In this document: one piece after another, positions 35,792 through 45,600 of the stretch
Position numbering within the stretch: position 1 is the first letter of the stretch
Layout of the letters: each line of letters starts with the position of its first letter
From: Streptomyces sp. MP131-18
GTDB taxonomy: Bacteria > Actinomycetota > Actinomycetes > Streptomycetales > Streptomycetaceae
Length of the DNA stretch: 64,000 nucleotides
NCBI RefSeq assembly: GCF_001984575.1
Contig: NZ_LZNS01000001.1
Span: 1,670,143-1,734,142, forward strand
Reading direction: 5' to 3'
Made by a program: the position numbers and the translations under genes
The notes under the pieces: generated by a model
Databases searched by the model: none
Told to the model about the DNA's origin: nothing
What the model saw: only the letters and a program-made list of their open reading frames with translations

Positions 35792-36720
35792 GCAACCTGT
35801 CCGTTCTCTACGATGCCCCGGGACCGCGGGCCAGGCGCCGGAACGTCTACTACGCCATCGGCTTCCTCGCCGTGCTGGTCGGCGGCGCCTGGTGGCTGGT
35901 GTCCACGCTTCAGGACAAGGGCCAGCTGGAGTGGTCCCAGTGGGAACCCTTCTTCACCGACTCGAGGGTCTGGACGACCTTCCTGCTGCCCGGGCTCGAG
36001 AACACTTTGATCGCGGCCGGCCTGTCCATGGCGATCGCGCTGCCGCTGGGCGCCCTGCTCGGCATCGGCCGGCTGTCGGACCACTGGTGGGTCCGCGTCC
36101 CCGCGGGCGCCATCGTCGAGTTCTTCCGCGCCATTCCGGTGCTGCTGCTGATGCTGTTCGCCAACGAGGCCTACGCGCTGTGGACGGACGTCGACCGCAG
36201 CGTGCGCCCGCTCTACGCGGTGGTCACCGGCCTGGTGCTGTACAACGCCTCCGTGCTCGCCGAGGTGGTGCGCGCCGGGGTGCTGTCGCTCCCCAAGGGG
36301 CAGGCGGACGCGGCACGCGCGGTCGGCATGCGCAAGGGGCAGCTCATGCTCTACGTGCTGCTGCCGCAGGCGGTGACCGCGATGCTGCCGGCGATCGTCA
36401 GCCAGCTCGTGGTGATCGTGAAGGACACGGCGCTCGGCGGCGCACTGCTCGGCTACAGCGAGCTGCTCGGCAGCGTCGGCCTGATCGACGGCAACTACGC
36501 CAACCTGCTGGCCGCGTTCGCCGTGGTCGCCGTGCTGTACATCGTGCTGAACTTCCTGCTCACCAGCTTCGCGAGCTGGCTGGAGGGCCGTATCCGGCGG
36601 GGCAAGCGGAGCACCGGCGCGGTCCTGACGACGGATATGAACGAGGAGATGGCCATGGCCGGGGACGTCCCCGGGGCCACCGACGGCGCCGCGGGCGGAG
36701 GCGGGCCGGGGCGCACATAG
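35788..36720 (+). CDS. gluD: Glutamate ABC transporter permease, second subunit
   Basis: A 310-residue permease partner of GluC. A cytoplasmic N-terminus with a basic patch (RARRRN) is followed by a first TM at about residues 20-40, then a soluble segment and four to five further TM spans. The docking loop QADAARAVGMRKGQLMLYVLLPQAV is about residues 168-192. The C-terminal about 40 residues (MNEEMAMAGDVPGATDGAAGGGG and onward) are a low-complexity cytoplasmic tail. ATG 35788 overlaps the gluC stop. It is the last gene of the operon; I see no strong hairpin in the 72 bases after it. Confidence 0.92.
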   Translation: MSNLSVLYDAPGPRARRRNVYYAIGFLAVLVGGAWWLVSTLQDKGQLEWSQWEPFFTDSRVWTTFLLPGLENTLIAAGLSMAIALPLGALLGIGRLSDHWWVRVPAGAIVEFFRAIPVLLLMLFANEAYALWTDVDRSVRPLYAVVTGLVLYNASVLAEVVRAGVLSLPKGQADAARAVGMRKGQLMLYVLLPQAVTAMLPAIVSQLVVIVKDTALGGALLGYSELLGSVGLIDGNYANLLAAFAVVAVLYIVLNFLLTSFASWLEGRIRRGKRSTGAVLTTDMNEEMAMAGDVPGATDGAAGGGGPGRT

Positions 36721-36792
36721 CCCGGTTGAGCCAAGGACGGTGCGGCAAGGCCGACTTGACGCCCGAACATCCGCTGCCGTTGCATACGTGCT

Positions 36793-38370
36793 GTGCTGCC
36801 CGTGATCATTGCCGGCGCGGGCCCCGTGGGGCTCGCGCTGGCACTCGCCCTGGCCGGGCACGGTGTCCCGACCGTCGTGCTCGACGGCGCCGAGGGGCCG
36901 CCTGCGACGCGCCTCGCCCGCACCTGCGTGCTGCCGCACGACGTCGCGCGCTGGGCGCTGCTGCCCGGCGTCGGCGACGAGGCGCCGCTGTGGAGCGCCT
37001 GGCGCACCACCTACCGGGGCCGGGCGGTGCTGCACCACGCCTTCCCCCCGGAGACCGCGCCGCGACAACTGCCCCAGCATGTGCTGGAACGGGCGCTGCG
37101 CGACGCGGCCGCGCGGCAGGAGCTGATCCGGATCGCCCGCGGGCACCGGCTGACCGACCTGGAGCAGGGTCCGGCCGAGGTGATCGCGCACTCATCGGCC
37201 CGGGCCCCGCAGAGCGGCGGCGACCGGGCGCGGCAGTGGCGCGGCAGCCACCTCGTCGGCTGCGACGGGCCGCGGTCCACCGTGCGGAAGCTGATCGGCG
37301 TGCCGTTTCCCGGCCGCACCGACGTCGAACGGTTCGCGGTGGCGGCACTGCGGGCGGATCTGCCGTGGCCGCGGGAAGCAGGGCTGCACCGCGGGCTGCC
37401 GACCGGGGAGGTGACCGTCCGGCCGCTGGCCGGTGACCTGTGGCGGCTGGACTGGCCGCTGCCACCCGACGGCGGCCTCGTCACCCCCGAATCACTGCTG
37501 GCGCGCGTGCACGCCACGCTGGGCGCGTGGCACGACGGCGAAGTACCGGCCTACGACCTGCTGGACACCGGTGTGCACGTCTGCCACCAGCGGCTGGCCC
37601 GCGGCTGGCGCTCCGGGCGGGTCTTCCTCGCCGGGGACGCGGCCCACCTGCTGGGCGCCCTCGGCACCCAGCAGGTGGCCGAGGGGCTGCGGGACGTGGA
37701 CAATCTGGCCTGGAAGCTGGCCGTGGCCTGCCGTCAGGGCGACGCCGAGACCCTGCTGGACAGCTACCAGGCGGAACGGCGCACCGCCGTCGGCGCCCGG
37801 CTGCGCGCGGTGGACCAGGCCCTGCCGCTGGTGCGCGGCCGGGGCGGGATCGCGGCGCGGCTCGGTGCGCTCAAGCGGGGCCGGCTCGCGCTGCTCGCCG
37901 ACAGCCATCTGGGGCGGGGCACGATGGGCGGGCCCGCCCGCTACGGCGGCTCGCCGATCGCGTGCGCGCCCCGGCTCGTCGCGACGACGCAGACGCCCGT
38001 CGGCGCCCCGGTCGCGGATGTGCCCGTGATCACCCTGGCAGGTGACAGGGACCGGCTGCGGCACCGGCTCGGCGGGCCGCTGCTGCTGGTGCTCACCGCG
38101 CCCGGCGCGCGGGTCTGGGACGCCAAGCACTGGCTGTCCGCGGGCCTCATGCCCGAACTCGCCGCCGCGGCACAGGCATTGCCGCTGTCCGCGGAGCTGC
38201 TGGTCACCGAGGAGTACCCGGGCGCCGACGCGCACACCCTGCTGCTCGTCCGCCCGGACGGGCACCTCGCCGCCGCCTTCCCGGGAGCCGACCAGGACTC
38301 CCTGCGCTCCTGCGCCGCTGCCCTGCGCGGCTTCACCGACCCCGCCGCCGAGCCCGCGGCGGAGCACTGA
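36793..38370 (+). CDS. FAD-dependent aromatic-type monooxygenase
   Basis: A 525-residue flavoprotein hydroxylase of the PHBH/PheA family. The dinucleotide fold is GAGPVG (residues 8-13), a DG motif appears in LVGCDGPRSTVRK, and the GD motif is RVFLAGDAAHLLGALGTQQVAEGLRDVDNLAWKLA, with the second FAD-contact segment. The last about 130 residues form the thioredoxin-like domain found in larger members. Such enzymes hydroxylate phenols or polyketide aromatics using NAD(P)H and oxygen. The start is a GTG at 36793 without a ribosome site, so a leaderless message is possible. It is not in an obvious biosynthetic cluster, and the substrate is unknown. Confidence 0.83.
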   Translation: MLPVIIAGAGPVGLALALALAGHGVPTVVLDGAEGPPATRLARTCVLPHDVARWALLPGVGDEAPLWSAWRTTYRGRAVLHHAFPPETAPRQLPQHVLERALRDAAARQELIRIARGHRLTDLEQGPAEVIAHSSARAPQSGGDRARQWRGSHLVGCDGPRSTVRKLIGVPFPGRTDVERFAVAALRADLPWPREAGLHRGLPTGEVTVRPLAGDLWRLDWPLPPDGGLVTPESLLARVHATLGAWHDGEVPAYDLLDTGVHVCHQRLARGWRSGRVFLAGDAAHLLGALGTQQVAEGLRDVDNLAWKLAVACRQGDAETLLDSYQAERRTAVGARLRAVDQALPLVRGRGGIAARLGALKRGRLALLADSHLGRGTMGGPARYGGSPIACAPRLVATTQTPVGAPVADVPVITLAGDRDRLRHRLGGPLLLVLTAPGARVWDAKHWLSAGLMPELAAAAQALPLSAELLVTEEYPGADAHTLLLVRPDGHLAAAFPGADQDSLRSCAAALRGFTDPAAEPAAEH

Positions 38371-38427
38371 CGCGCCGCGGCCTGTCCGGCGGGCGGAACG
38401 GCGGCGTGCTCACGCGTCGCCCGCCAT

Positions 38428-38445
38428 CCGGGGCGGCCGCCCCGG
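38428..38445. terminator. Hairpin between the monooxygenase gene and recX
   Basis: CCGGGGCGG followed by CCGCCCCGG is a perfect 18-base palindrome 58 bases after the monooxygenase stop and 26 bases beyond the recX stop. It is a plausible two-way terminator for convergent genes; the lack of a loop in the exact repeat means two or three central pairs would open. Confidence 0.5.
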
Positions 38446-38470
38446 CCCGCGTCGTCCCCCTCTCCTACTC

Positions 38471-39055
38471 CTACGGCTCCTCCTGATCCTCCTGCTCCTC
38501 TTCGGCGAGTGCCTGCCGGATCACCCGCAGGGCCATCTCCTCCGGATAGCCGCGGCGCGCCAGCATCCCGGCCAGCCGCCGCATCCGCCGGTCGCGCGGC
38601 ACCCCCCGGGTGGCACGCAGTCTTCGCTCCACCAGATCCCGCGCCGTGGCCTCCTCCCGCTCCGGGTCCAGCTGCCCGACGGCCTCCTCGATGACGTCGG
38701 CGGCCACTCCCCTGGCCCGCAGCTCGCGGGCCAGCGCGCGGCCGGCGAGGCCGCGGCCGTGATGCCGGGACTCGACCCAGGCTTCGGCGAACGCCGCGTC
38801 GTCGATGAGCCCGACTTCCTCGAACCTGCTCAGCACCGTGGCGACGGCGGGCTCGGGAATGTCCCGCGCCCGCAGTGCCGCGGCCAGTTGGCCACGGGTG
38901 CGCGGGGTCCCGGTGAGCAGGCGCAGACAGATCGCCCGCGCCTGCTCCACCGGGTCCCGCGGGGTACGCGGTGGCCCCTCACCGGCCCTCGACGAAGCGA
39001 GGCCACCGCTGTCTTCGTGTGCTGCCGGCTCCGGCCAGTCGCTGCGCCGGGTCAC
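38471..39055 (-). CDS. recX: Regulatory protein RecX
   Basis: A 194-residue RecX, which caps RecA filaments and modulates recombination and SOS induction. The three-helix repeats are visible: ARAICLRLLTGTPRTRGQLAAALRARDI, VLSRFEEVGLIDDAAFAEAWVESR and ARELRARGVAADVIEEAVGQL. The N-terminal 30 residues are variable. The GTG start at 39055 lies two bases after the recA stop, so translation is probably coupled to recA. The acidic C-terminus (EEEQEDQEEP) is unusual in length. A hairpin follows at 38428-38445. Confidence 0.93.
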   Translation of the reverse strand: MTRRSDWPEPAAHEDSGGLASSRAGEGPPRTPRDPVEQARAICLRLLTGTPRTRGQLAAALRARDIPEPAVATVLSRFEEVGLIDDAAFAEAWVESRHHGRGLAGRALARELRARGVAADVIEEAVGQLDPEREEATARDLVERRLRATRGVPRDRRMRRLAGMLARRGYPEEMALRVIRQALAEEEQEDQEEP

Positions 39056-39057
39056 CG

Positions 39058-40194
39058 TCAGCTCTTGGCCGCCACGGGCTTGGCAGCCCTGGACACCTTG
39101 GCGGGAGCCGGGGCGGCGGCCGGGGGCGCGGCAGCGGCCGCCGCGGCAGCCGCCGCCCCTGCCGCGTCCTTGCCCGGCTCGCTCTCCGGCGCCTCGGTCT
39201 TCGGACCGATGCCCAGCTTCTCCTTGATCTTCTTCTCGATCTCGTTGGCGAGGTCGGGGTTGTCCCGCAGGAAGTTCCGCGCGTTCTCCTTGCCCTGGCC
39301 GAGCTGGTCGCCCTCGTAGGTGTACCAGGCGCCGGACTTCCTGATGAACCCGTTCTCCACGCCCATGTCGATCAGCCCGCCCTCGCGGCTGATGCCCGCC
39401 CCGTAAAGGATGTCGAACTCGGCCTGCTTGAAGGGCGGCGCCACCTTGTTCTTGACCACCTTGACGCGCGTGCGGTTGCCCACGGCATCGGTGCCGTCCT
39501 TCAGTGTTTCGATGCGGCGGATGTCGAGCCGGACCGAGGCGTAGAACTTCAGCGCCCGGCCGCCCGTGGTCGTCTCCGGCGAGCCGAACATCACGCCGAC
39601 CTTCTCGCGGAGCTGGTTGATGAAGATGGCGGTGGTCTTCGAGTGGTGGAGCGCGCCGGTGATCTTCCGCAGGGCCTGGCTCATCAGCCGCGCCTGGAGG
39701 CCGACGTGGGAGTCGCCCATCTCGCCCTCGATCTCCGCGCGCGGCACCAGGGCCGCGACGGAGTCGATGACGATGAGGTCGAGGGCCCCGGAGCGGATGA
39801 GCATGTCCGTGATTTCGAGCGCCTGTTCACCATTGTCGGGCTGGGAGAGGATCAGCTGGTCCACGTCCACGCCGAGCTTCTTGGCGTACTCGGGGTCGAG
39901 CGCGTGCTCGGCGTCCACGAACGCGACGGTGCCGCCCGCCCGTTGGGCGTTCGCCACCGCATGCAGCGTCAGCGTCGTCTTGCCCGAGGACTCGGGCCCG
40001 AAGACCTCCACCACGCGTCCGCGTGGCAACCCGCCCACGCCGAGGGCCACATCGAGCGCGGTCGAGCCCGTGGGGATGATCTCGATCGGCTCGTCCGGCC
40101 GCTCCCCCAGGCGCATCACCGCACCCTTGCCGAACTGCCGCTCGATTTGCGCGAGAGCGGCGTCGAGCGCCTTCTCCCGGTCCGTACCTGCCAT
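39058..40194 (-). CDS. recA: Recombinase RecA
   Basis: A 378-residue RecA: strand exchange and co-protease for LexA self-cleavage. Walker A is GPESSGKTT (about 67-75), Walker [11 protein letters not shown], loop L1 [22 protein letters not shown] and L2 with [21 protein letters not shown]. After about residue 330 comes a low-complexity alanine/proline/lysine tail (runs of Ala, then [15 protein letters not shown]). The ATG at 40194 starts the canonical [18 protein letters not shown]; an in-frame start 66 bases upstream adds nonconserved residues. An SOS-type box is 87 bases upstream. recX follows immediately. Confidence 0.97.
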   Translation of the reverse strand: MAGTDREKALDAALAQIERQFGKGAVMRLGERPDEPIEIIPTGSTALDVALGVGGLPRGRVVEVFGPESSGKTTLTLHAVANAQRAGGTVAFVDAEHALDPEYAKKLGVDVDQLILSQPDNGEQALEITDMLIRSGALDLIVIDSVAALVPRAEIEGEMGDSHVGLQARLMSQALRKITGALHHSKTTAIFINQLREKVGVMFGSPETTTGGRALKFYASVRLDIRRIETLKDGTDAVGNRTRVKVVKNKVAPPFKQAEFDILYGAGISREGGLIDMGVENGFIRKSGAWYTYEGDQLGQGKENARNFLRDNPDLANEIEKKIKEKLGIGPKTEAPESEPGKDAAGAAAAAAAAAAPPAAAPAPAKVSRAAKPVAAKS

Positions 40195-40280
40195 GGGTGC
40201 CACCCGGTCCGTCTGATTCGATCGCTTCACACCACGGACGCTAACGCCCGCCACTGACAATCACCGATTGCCCTTCCCAT

Positions 40281-40296
40281 GAGAATGGCTGTTCGA
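40281..40296 (-). promoter_or_regulatory. SOS-type box upstream of recA
   Basis: Read on the minus strand, TCGAACAGCCATTCTC keeps the left half TCGAAC of the SOS consensus and a degenerate right half ATTC. It resembles the GAAC-N4-ATTC element I recall from Streptomyces recA promoters. LexA (encoded here) is the expected repressor. Confidence 0.65.
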
Positions 40297-40356
40297 TTTC
40301 CGTGTCAAGCGATTCCCCGTATCCCGGCTGAATCAGAAAACCGCAGGTCAGCGGCT

Positions 40357-40551
40357 TCAGTGCAGGTGCGGCGGCACGTCCTGGGCGGAACACACCGCCC
40401 GCCAGACCTCCTTGGCGTCCCACCCCGCCTCCAGCGCCTCGTACACGGTCCGCCCGCCCAGCTCGGACATCACGTGGTCCCGCGCGAAAGAGTCCGCGTA
40501 CGAGTCCCCGAAGTGCTCCGCCATCCGCTCCCAGAAGTCCGTCAGCCGCAT
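40357..40551 (-). CDS. DUF3046 protein
   Basis: A 64-residue protein MRLTDFWERMAEHFGDSYADS, continuing with HVMSELGGRTVYEALEAGWDAKEVWRAVC and ending PPHLH. This is the actinobacterial DUF3046 family, typically found upstream of recA. It is cytoplasmic and helical. ATG 40551 is preceded by GGGGG; longer open frames upstream contain nonconserved Arg/Gly-rich sequence. The conserved linkage to recA suggests a shared function in DNA metabolism, but none has been shown to my knowledge. Confidence 0.85.
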   Translation of the reverse strand: MRLTDFWERMAEHFGDSYADSFARDHVMSELGGRTVYEALEAGWDAKEVWRAVCSAQDVPPHLH

Positions 40552-40592
40552 GCCCCCAGTATCCGGCAGCCGCTCCGGCGCGGCGGCGCGGG

Positions 40593-40901
40593 TCAGCCGC
40601 CGAGCGCCCGCGTCCCGGCCGTCACCACCACCGCCACCGCCACGACCAGCAGGAACGGCGCGCGCAGCAGCAGGGCCACGCCCGCGGCCGCCAGCCCGAG
40701 GGCCCGCGCGTCCAGGACCGGCGCACCACCGTCGTCCAGGGTCTGGAGGACGGTGAGGGCCGCGAGGAGGGCGACCGGCAGCAGCGCCGCGAGACGGCGC
40801 ACGACCGGCCGTTCCAGGGCACCGGCCGGGATGGCGAGGCCGAGCAGCTTCACCAGGTAACAGCCGAGCGCCGTCCACGCGATGGCGAGCCAGACGGTCA
40901 C
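40593..40901 (-). CDS. azlD: AzlD-family branched-chain amino acid transport protein
   Basis: A 102-residue membrane protein with four hydrophobic stretches (VWLAIAWTALGCYLVKLLGLAI, LAALLPVALLAALTVLQTL, LGLAAAGVALLLRAPFLLVVAVAVVVTAG), matching the small AzlD partner of AzlC. The GTG at 40901 overlaps the azlC stop by four bases (GTGA), with GGAGG upstream, so the two subunits are translationally coupled. The AzlCD pair exports branched-chain amino acids in other bacteria. The real substrate here is not established. Confidence 0.82.
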   Translation of the reverse strand: MTVWLAIAWTALGCYLVKLLGLAIPAGALERPVVRRLAALLPVALLAALTVLQTLDDGGAPVLDARALGLAAAGVALLLRAPFLLVVAVAVVVTAGTRALGG

Positions 40902-41701
40902 CGGTCCGCCTCCCGGGCCGCGGGGGCCGCGCGGCCCCCGCGCCGCAGCGCTGCGCCGCACAGCACGAGGGGTGCGGCGAGCGCGGCGGCGAGGACCGGC
41001 ACGCCCGCGGGCAGCAGCGGCAGGCAGCCGACGGCGATCAGCACGGCCAGGGCGGCGGTGGCCCGTTCCACGGTGCCGCGGAGCATCGGCGCGAGCAGCG
41101 CGAGGAAGACGGCGGGCCCCGCCACGTCGAGTCCCCAGGCCTCCGGGTCGCCGATCGAACCGGCGCCGAGCGCGCCGAACAGGGTGGTGAGGTTCCAGCA
41201 CAGGTAGAGGCTGAGGCCGGTGACCGCGAACCCCACGCGGGCGAGTCGCCGCCCCGGCTGCGCGAGCGCGACCACGGACGTCTCGTCGATGACCCAATGG
41301 GCCGCCAGCGGGCGCACCCGGCGGGGCAGGGCGAGCAGCGTGGACAACCGCAGCCCGTAGAAGCAGTTGCGCACGCCGAGGAAGAACGCGCCGGCCGCCG
41401 CGGTGAAGGGATTCCCGCCCGCGGCGAGCGCACTGACCAGGGCGAACTGCGAGGCTCCCGTGAACACGAGCAGGCTGAGCACGCACGCCTGCGGCACGCT
41501 CAGGCCGCCCGACACCGCGGTGACGCCGAAGGCGAAGCCGGAGAGCCCGACGGCGATCCCGACGCCGAGGGCGTCGCGGACGGTGCCGCGGACATCGTCG
41601 GCGGCCCCGTCCCGGCCGGGCGCCGGAGGCGGAGGTGTCGGGAGGGCCGCGGGTGGTGGGGAGGCACCCAGAGGAGCGCCTTCTGTTGCTGGTTCGGTCA
41701 C
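40898..41701 (-). CDS. azlC: AzlC-family branched-chain amino acid exporter subunit
   Basis: A 267-residue permease with family blocks GFAFGVTAVSGGLSVPQACVLSLLVFTGASQFA (about residues 55-88) and AFFLGVRNCFYGLRL, a DE(T)S segment VIDETSVVALAQ, and C-terminal hydrophobic segments to about 250. The first 35 residues are proline/alanine-rich and cytoplasmic. It would work with AzlD as an amino acid exporter in the cytoplasmic membrane. The start codon at 41701 lies 9 bases after the stop of the AraC-type regulator gene, which is probably in the same transcript. Confidence 0.85.
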   Translation of the reverse strand: MTEPATEGAPLGASPPPAALPTPPPPAPGRDGAADDVRGTVRDALGVGIAVGLSGFAFGVTAVSGGLSVPQACVLSLLVFTGASQFALVSALAAGGNPFTAAAGAFFLGVRNCFYGLRLSTLLALPRRVRPLAAHWVIDETSVVALAQPGRRLARVGFAVTGLSLYLCWNLTTLFGALGAGSIGDPEAWGLDVAGPAVFLALLAPMLRGTVERATAALAVLIAVGCLPLLPAGVPVLAAALAAPLVLCGAALRRGGRAAPAAREADR

Positions 41702-41710
41702 ACGTGCACG

Positions 41711-42574
41711 CTAGGGGCGACGCTCCCGAGCGGTCTTGTACGTTTTTGCACGCTCGGCGACGTGCTCGCGCTGGTAGGCCCCGGGGCCCACGCCGACGAT
41801 CCGTGCGAAGTGCCGGTGCAGGTGCGGCTGGTCGGAGAACCCCACCGCCACCGCCGCCTCGGCCGGCCCGACCCCCGCGTCGAGCAGCCCGCGGGCCCGC
41901 CGCACGCGCGCGTCGGTGAGCCAGGCGTGGGGCGGCATCCCGTACCGGTCGCGGAACGCCCGCAGCAGCGCGAAGGAGTTGGTCCCGAGCCCGGCGGCGA
42001 GCCGTTCCAGCGTGGGCGGCGCGGCCATGCGCTCCATCAGCTCCTCGCGCGCCCGTTCCGCAATGTGCGCGCCCGCCCCGCGTATCTCGCGCCCCGGCAG
42101 CGGCCCGCCCGCCCGGCGCAGCAGCCGGGCAACGGCCAGCCGCATCAGGCTGTCCGCGGCCAGCGCGTCCCCCTCGTCCACGGCCCGCAGCACCTCCCCG
42201 ACCATCCGCACCGCCCCCGGGTCGTGCACCACCGGCACCCCGAACCCGGCCGCCCCGCGCATGCCGAGCGTCTCCGCGGCGATCCCGTCCACCAGCGCCG
42301 CGGACGGGTACAGCGCCCCGTACGTCCAGCCCTCGGGCACCGCGGCATGACCGGTGTGCGGCACGTCCGGATTGATCAGGGCCACACCGCCCCGGCCCGC
42401 GCGCTCGATCGTGCCCCGGTGGTGGAACGCCTCCACGCCCCCGGTGATCCCGGCGATGACGAACGTCTCGTGCGTATGGCGGATGAACGTCCGCCGGACG
42501 TACCGGGCGCGCAGCAGGTCCACGCCCGGCAGCTCGGGACAGCGCCAGTGCCGCGCCTGCTCCTGCGGTGCCAT
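41711..42574 (-). CDS. AraC-family transcriptional regulator
   Basis: A 287-residue regulator with an N-terminal cupin-like sensor (FIRHTHETFVIAGITGGVEAFHHRG and ALINPDVPHTGHA) and a C-terminal AraC double helix-turn-helix (LERLAAGLGTNSFALLRAFRDRYGMPPHAWLTDARVRRARGLL, then EAAVAVGFSDQPHLHRHFARIVGVGPGAYQ). It lies directly upstream of azlCD on the same strand and most likely activates them in response to an amino acid. The ATG at 42574 is the best start before the conserved N-terminus, though its ribosome site is poor; a GTG six codons upstream is possible. Confidence 0.88.
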   Translation of the reverse strand: MAPQEQARHWRCPELPGVDLLRARYVRRTFIRHTHETFVIAGITGGVEAFHHRGTIERAGRGGVALINPDVPHTGHAAVPEGWTYGALYPSAALVDGIAAETLGMRGAAGFGVPVVHDPGAVRMVGEVLRAVDEGDALAADSLMRLAVARLLRRAGGPLPGREIRGAGAHIAERAREELMERMAAPPTLERLAAGLGTNSFALLRAFRDRYGMPPHAWLTDARVRRARGLLDAGVGPAEAAVAVGFSDQPHLHRHFARIVGVGPGAYQREHVAERAKTYKTARERRP

Positions 42575-42647
42575 GCCGCCATTGTGCGCCACCGCCAGGA
42601 CACCCGGCCGGGCGGTCGCTGTCAGTGCCGGGGTGCACGATGGAGTC

Positions 42648-45600
42648 ATGGCAGTCCCCTCCGCGCTCGACCGGTTCTCCCCCGCCACCAGGGCGTGGTT
42701 CACGCGTGCCTTCCACGCGCCCACGGCCGCGCAGGAGGGCGCCTGGCAGGCCATCGCGGAGGAGTCGGACGCGCTGGTCGTGGCGCCGACCGGATCGGGC
42801 AAGACCCTCGCGGCCTTCCTCGCCTCGCTCGACCGGCTGGCCGCCGTCCCGCCGCCGGCCGAGCCGCGGAAGCGGTGCCGCGTGCTGTATGTCTCACCAC
42901 TGAAAGCGCTCGCCGTCGATGTCGAGCGCAATCTGCGCAGCCCGCTCACCGGCATCGGACAGGAGTCCGTGCGCCTCGGCCTGCCCCAGCCCGAGATCCG
43001 CGTCGGTATCCGCACGGGCGACACCCCGCCTGCCGACCGCCGCTCCATGGTGCGGCGCCCGCCGGACATTCTGATCACCACCCCCGAGTCGCTGTTCCTC
43101 ATGCTGACCTCGGCGGCCAGGGAGGCACTCGCCGGCGTCGAGACCGTGATCGTCGACGAGGTGCACGCCGTGGCCGGCACCAAGCGCGGCGCGCACCTGG
43201 CGCTGACCCTGGAGCGGCTGGACGCGCTGCTGCCCCGTCCGGCCCGGCGCATCGGCCTGTCCGCGACCGTTCGCCCGGTCGACGAGGTCGCCCGGTTCCT
43301 GTCCCCGCAGCGCAGGGCCAAGGTCGTGCAGCCGCCCGCGGGCAAGGAGTTCCGGCTCTCCGTGGTGGTGCCCGTGGAGGACATGGGCGAGCTGGGCGGC
43401 TCCCCCGTGCCGGACGCGTCGGGCCCCGGCGAGGTGCCGTCGATCTGGCCCTCGGTGGAGGAGCGCATCGCCGATCTGGTTCAGGCCCACCGCTCCACCA
43501 TCGTCTTCGCCAACTCGCGCCGTCTCGCCGAGCGCCTGTGCAACCGGCTGAACGAGATCGCCCACGAGCGGGCCACCGGCGAGCCGCTGCCCGAGGAGCA
43601 CGGGCCCGCCTCCCTCATGGGCGGCTCCGGCGCGGCCCGCGGCGCCGGAGCCGTACTGGCCAGGGCCCACCACGGCTCCGTCTCGAAGGAGCAGCGGGCG
43701 GCCATCGAGGAGGACCTGAAGGCGGGCCGCCTGCCCGCCGTCGTCGCCACCTCCAGCCTGGAGCTCGGCATCGACATGGGCGCGGTCGACCTGGTCGTCC
43801 AGGTCGAGTCCCCGCCCTCGGTGGCCTCCGGACTGCAACGGGTGGGCCGCGCCGGACACCAGGTCGGCGCCGTCTCGGCAGGTGTGGTCTTCCCCAAGTA
43901 CCGCGGTGACCTGGTGCAGTCGGCCGTCGTCACCGAGCGGATGCGGGCGGGGGCCATCGAGTCGCTGCGCGTTCCGGCCAATCCGCTCGACGTCCTCGCC
44001 CAGCAGATCGTCGCCATGACGGCGCTGGACAGCTGGGACGTCGACGAGCTGCTCGCCCTGGTGCGACGAGCCGCCCCCTTCGCCTCGCTGCCCGAGTCGG
44101 CCTACCACTCCGTGCTCGACATGCTGGCCGGCCGCTACCCCTCCGACGCGTTCGCCGAGCTGCGCCCCCGGCTGGTGTGGGACCGGGTGGCCCACACCGT
44201 CACCGGCCGCCCCGGCGCCCAGCGCCTCGCGGTCACCTCAGGCGGCACGATCCCCGACCGCGGCCTGTTCGGGGTGTTCCTGGCCGGCTCGGACCCGCGG
44301 AAGGGCGGCGGGCGGGTCGGCGAGCTGGACGAGGAGATGGTCTACGAGTCCCGCGTGGGCGATGTGTTCACCCTGGGCACCACCTCCTGGCGCATCGAGG
44401 ACATCACCCGGGACCGCGTCCTGGTCACCCCCGCCCCCGGCGTTCCCGGCCGGCTGCCGTTCTGGAAGGGCGACCAGCTGGGCCGTCCCCTGGAGCTGGG
44501 GCGCGCGCTGGGGGCGTTCCTGCGCGAGATCGGCGGCCTTACCGACGCGGCCGCCAGGGAACGGCTGGCCACCGCGGGGCTCGACACCTGGGCCGTGGAC
44601 AATGTGCTGGCCTACGTGTCCGAGCAGCGCGAGGCCGCCGGCCACGTGCCGGACGACCGCACCATCGTGGTCGAGCGCTTCCGTGACGAGCTGGGCGACT
44701 GGCGCGTGGTGGTGCACTCCCCCTTCGGCGCGCAGGTGCACGCCCCGTGGGCGCTGGCCCTGGGGGCCCGGCTGACCGAGCGCTTCGGCCTCGACGCCCA
44801 GGTGCTGCACGCGGACGACGGCATCGTGCTGCGGCTGCCGGACGCCGACCTGCTCGCGGCGGAGGCCGGGGACGGGAGCGACGGGACCGGCCACGCGGAC
44901 GCCGCGTTCGACGAGGGCCGGGCCCCGGTCGGCGCGACCGACGTGCTGTTCGACAAAAGCGAGGTCGACCAGCTCGTCACCGACCAGGTCGGCGGGTCCG
45001 CACTGTTCGCCGCACGCTTCCGGGAGTGCGCCGCCCGCGCCCTCCTCCTGCCGCGGCGCGATCCCGGCCGGCGCACCCCGCTGTGGCAGCAGCGCCAGCG
45101 CGCGCACCAGCTGCTGTCCGTCGCCTCGGAGTTCGGCTCGTTCCCGATCGTCCTTGAGGCGGTCCGCGAGTGCCTCCAGGACGTGTTCGACGTGCCCGGC
45201 CTCACCGAGCTGATGGCCGACATCGAGTCCAGACGCGTCAGGCTGGTCGAGGTCACCACCCGCGAGCCCTCGCCGTTCGCCCGCTCGCTCCTCTTCGGCT
45301 ACGTCGCCCAGTACCTGTACGAGGGCGACTCCCCGCTCGCCGAGCGGCGCGCCGCCGCCCTGTCCCTGGACTCCCGGCTGCTCGCGGAGCTGCTCGGCAA
45401 GGCCGAGCTGCGCGAGCTGCTCGACCCCGGCGTGCTCGCCGACCTGGAGGCCGAGCTGCAGTGGCGCACCGAGGAGCGCCGGGTCAGGGACGCCGAGGGC
45501 GTCGCGGACCTGCTGCGGGTCCTCGGCCCGGTCACCGGGGCCGAGCTGGCCGGGCGCGGGGGCCGCGCCGAGTGGGCGCAAGAGCTCGTGGACGCCAGGC

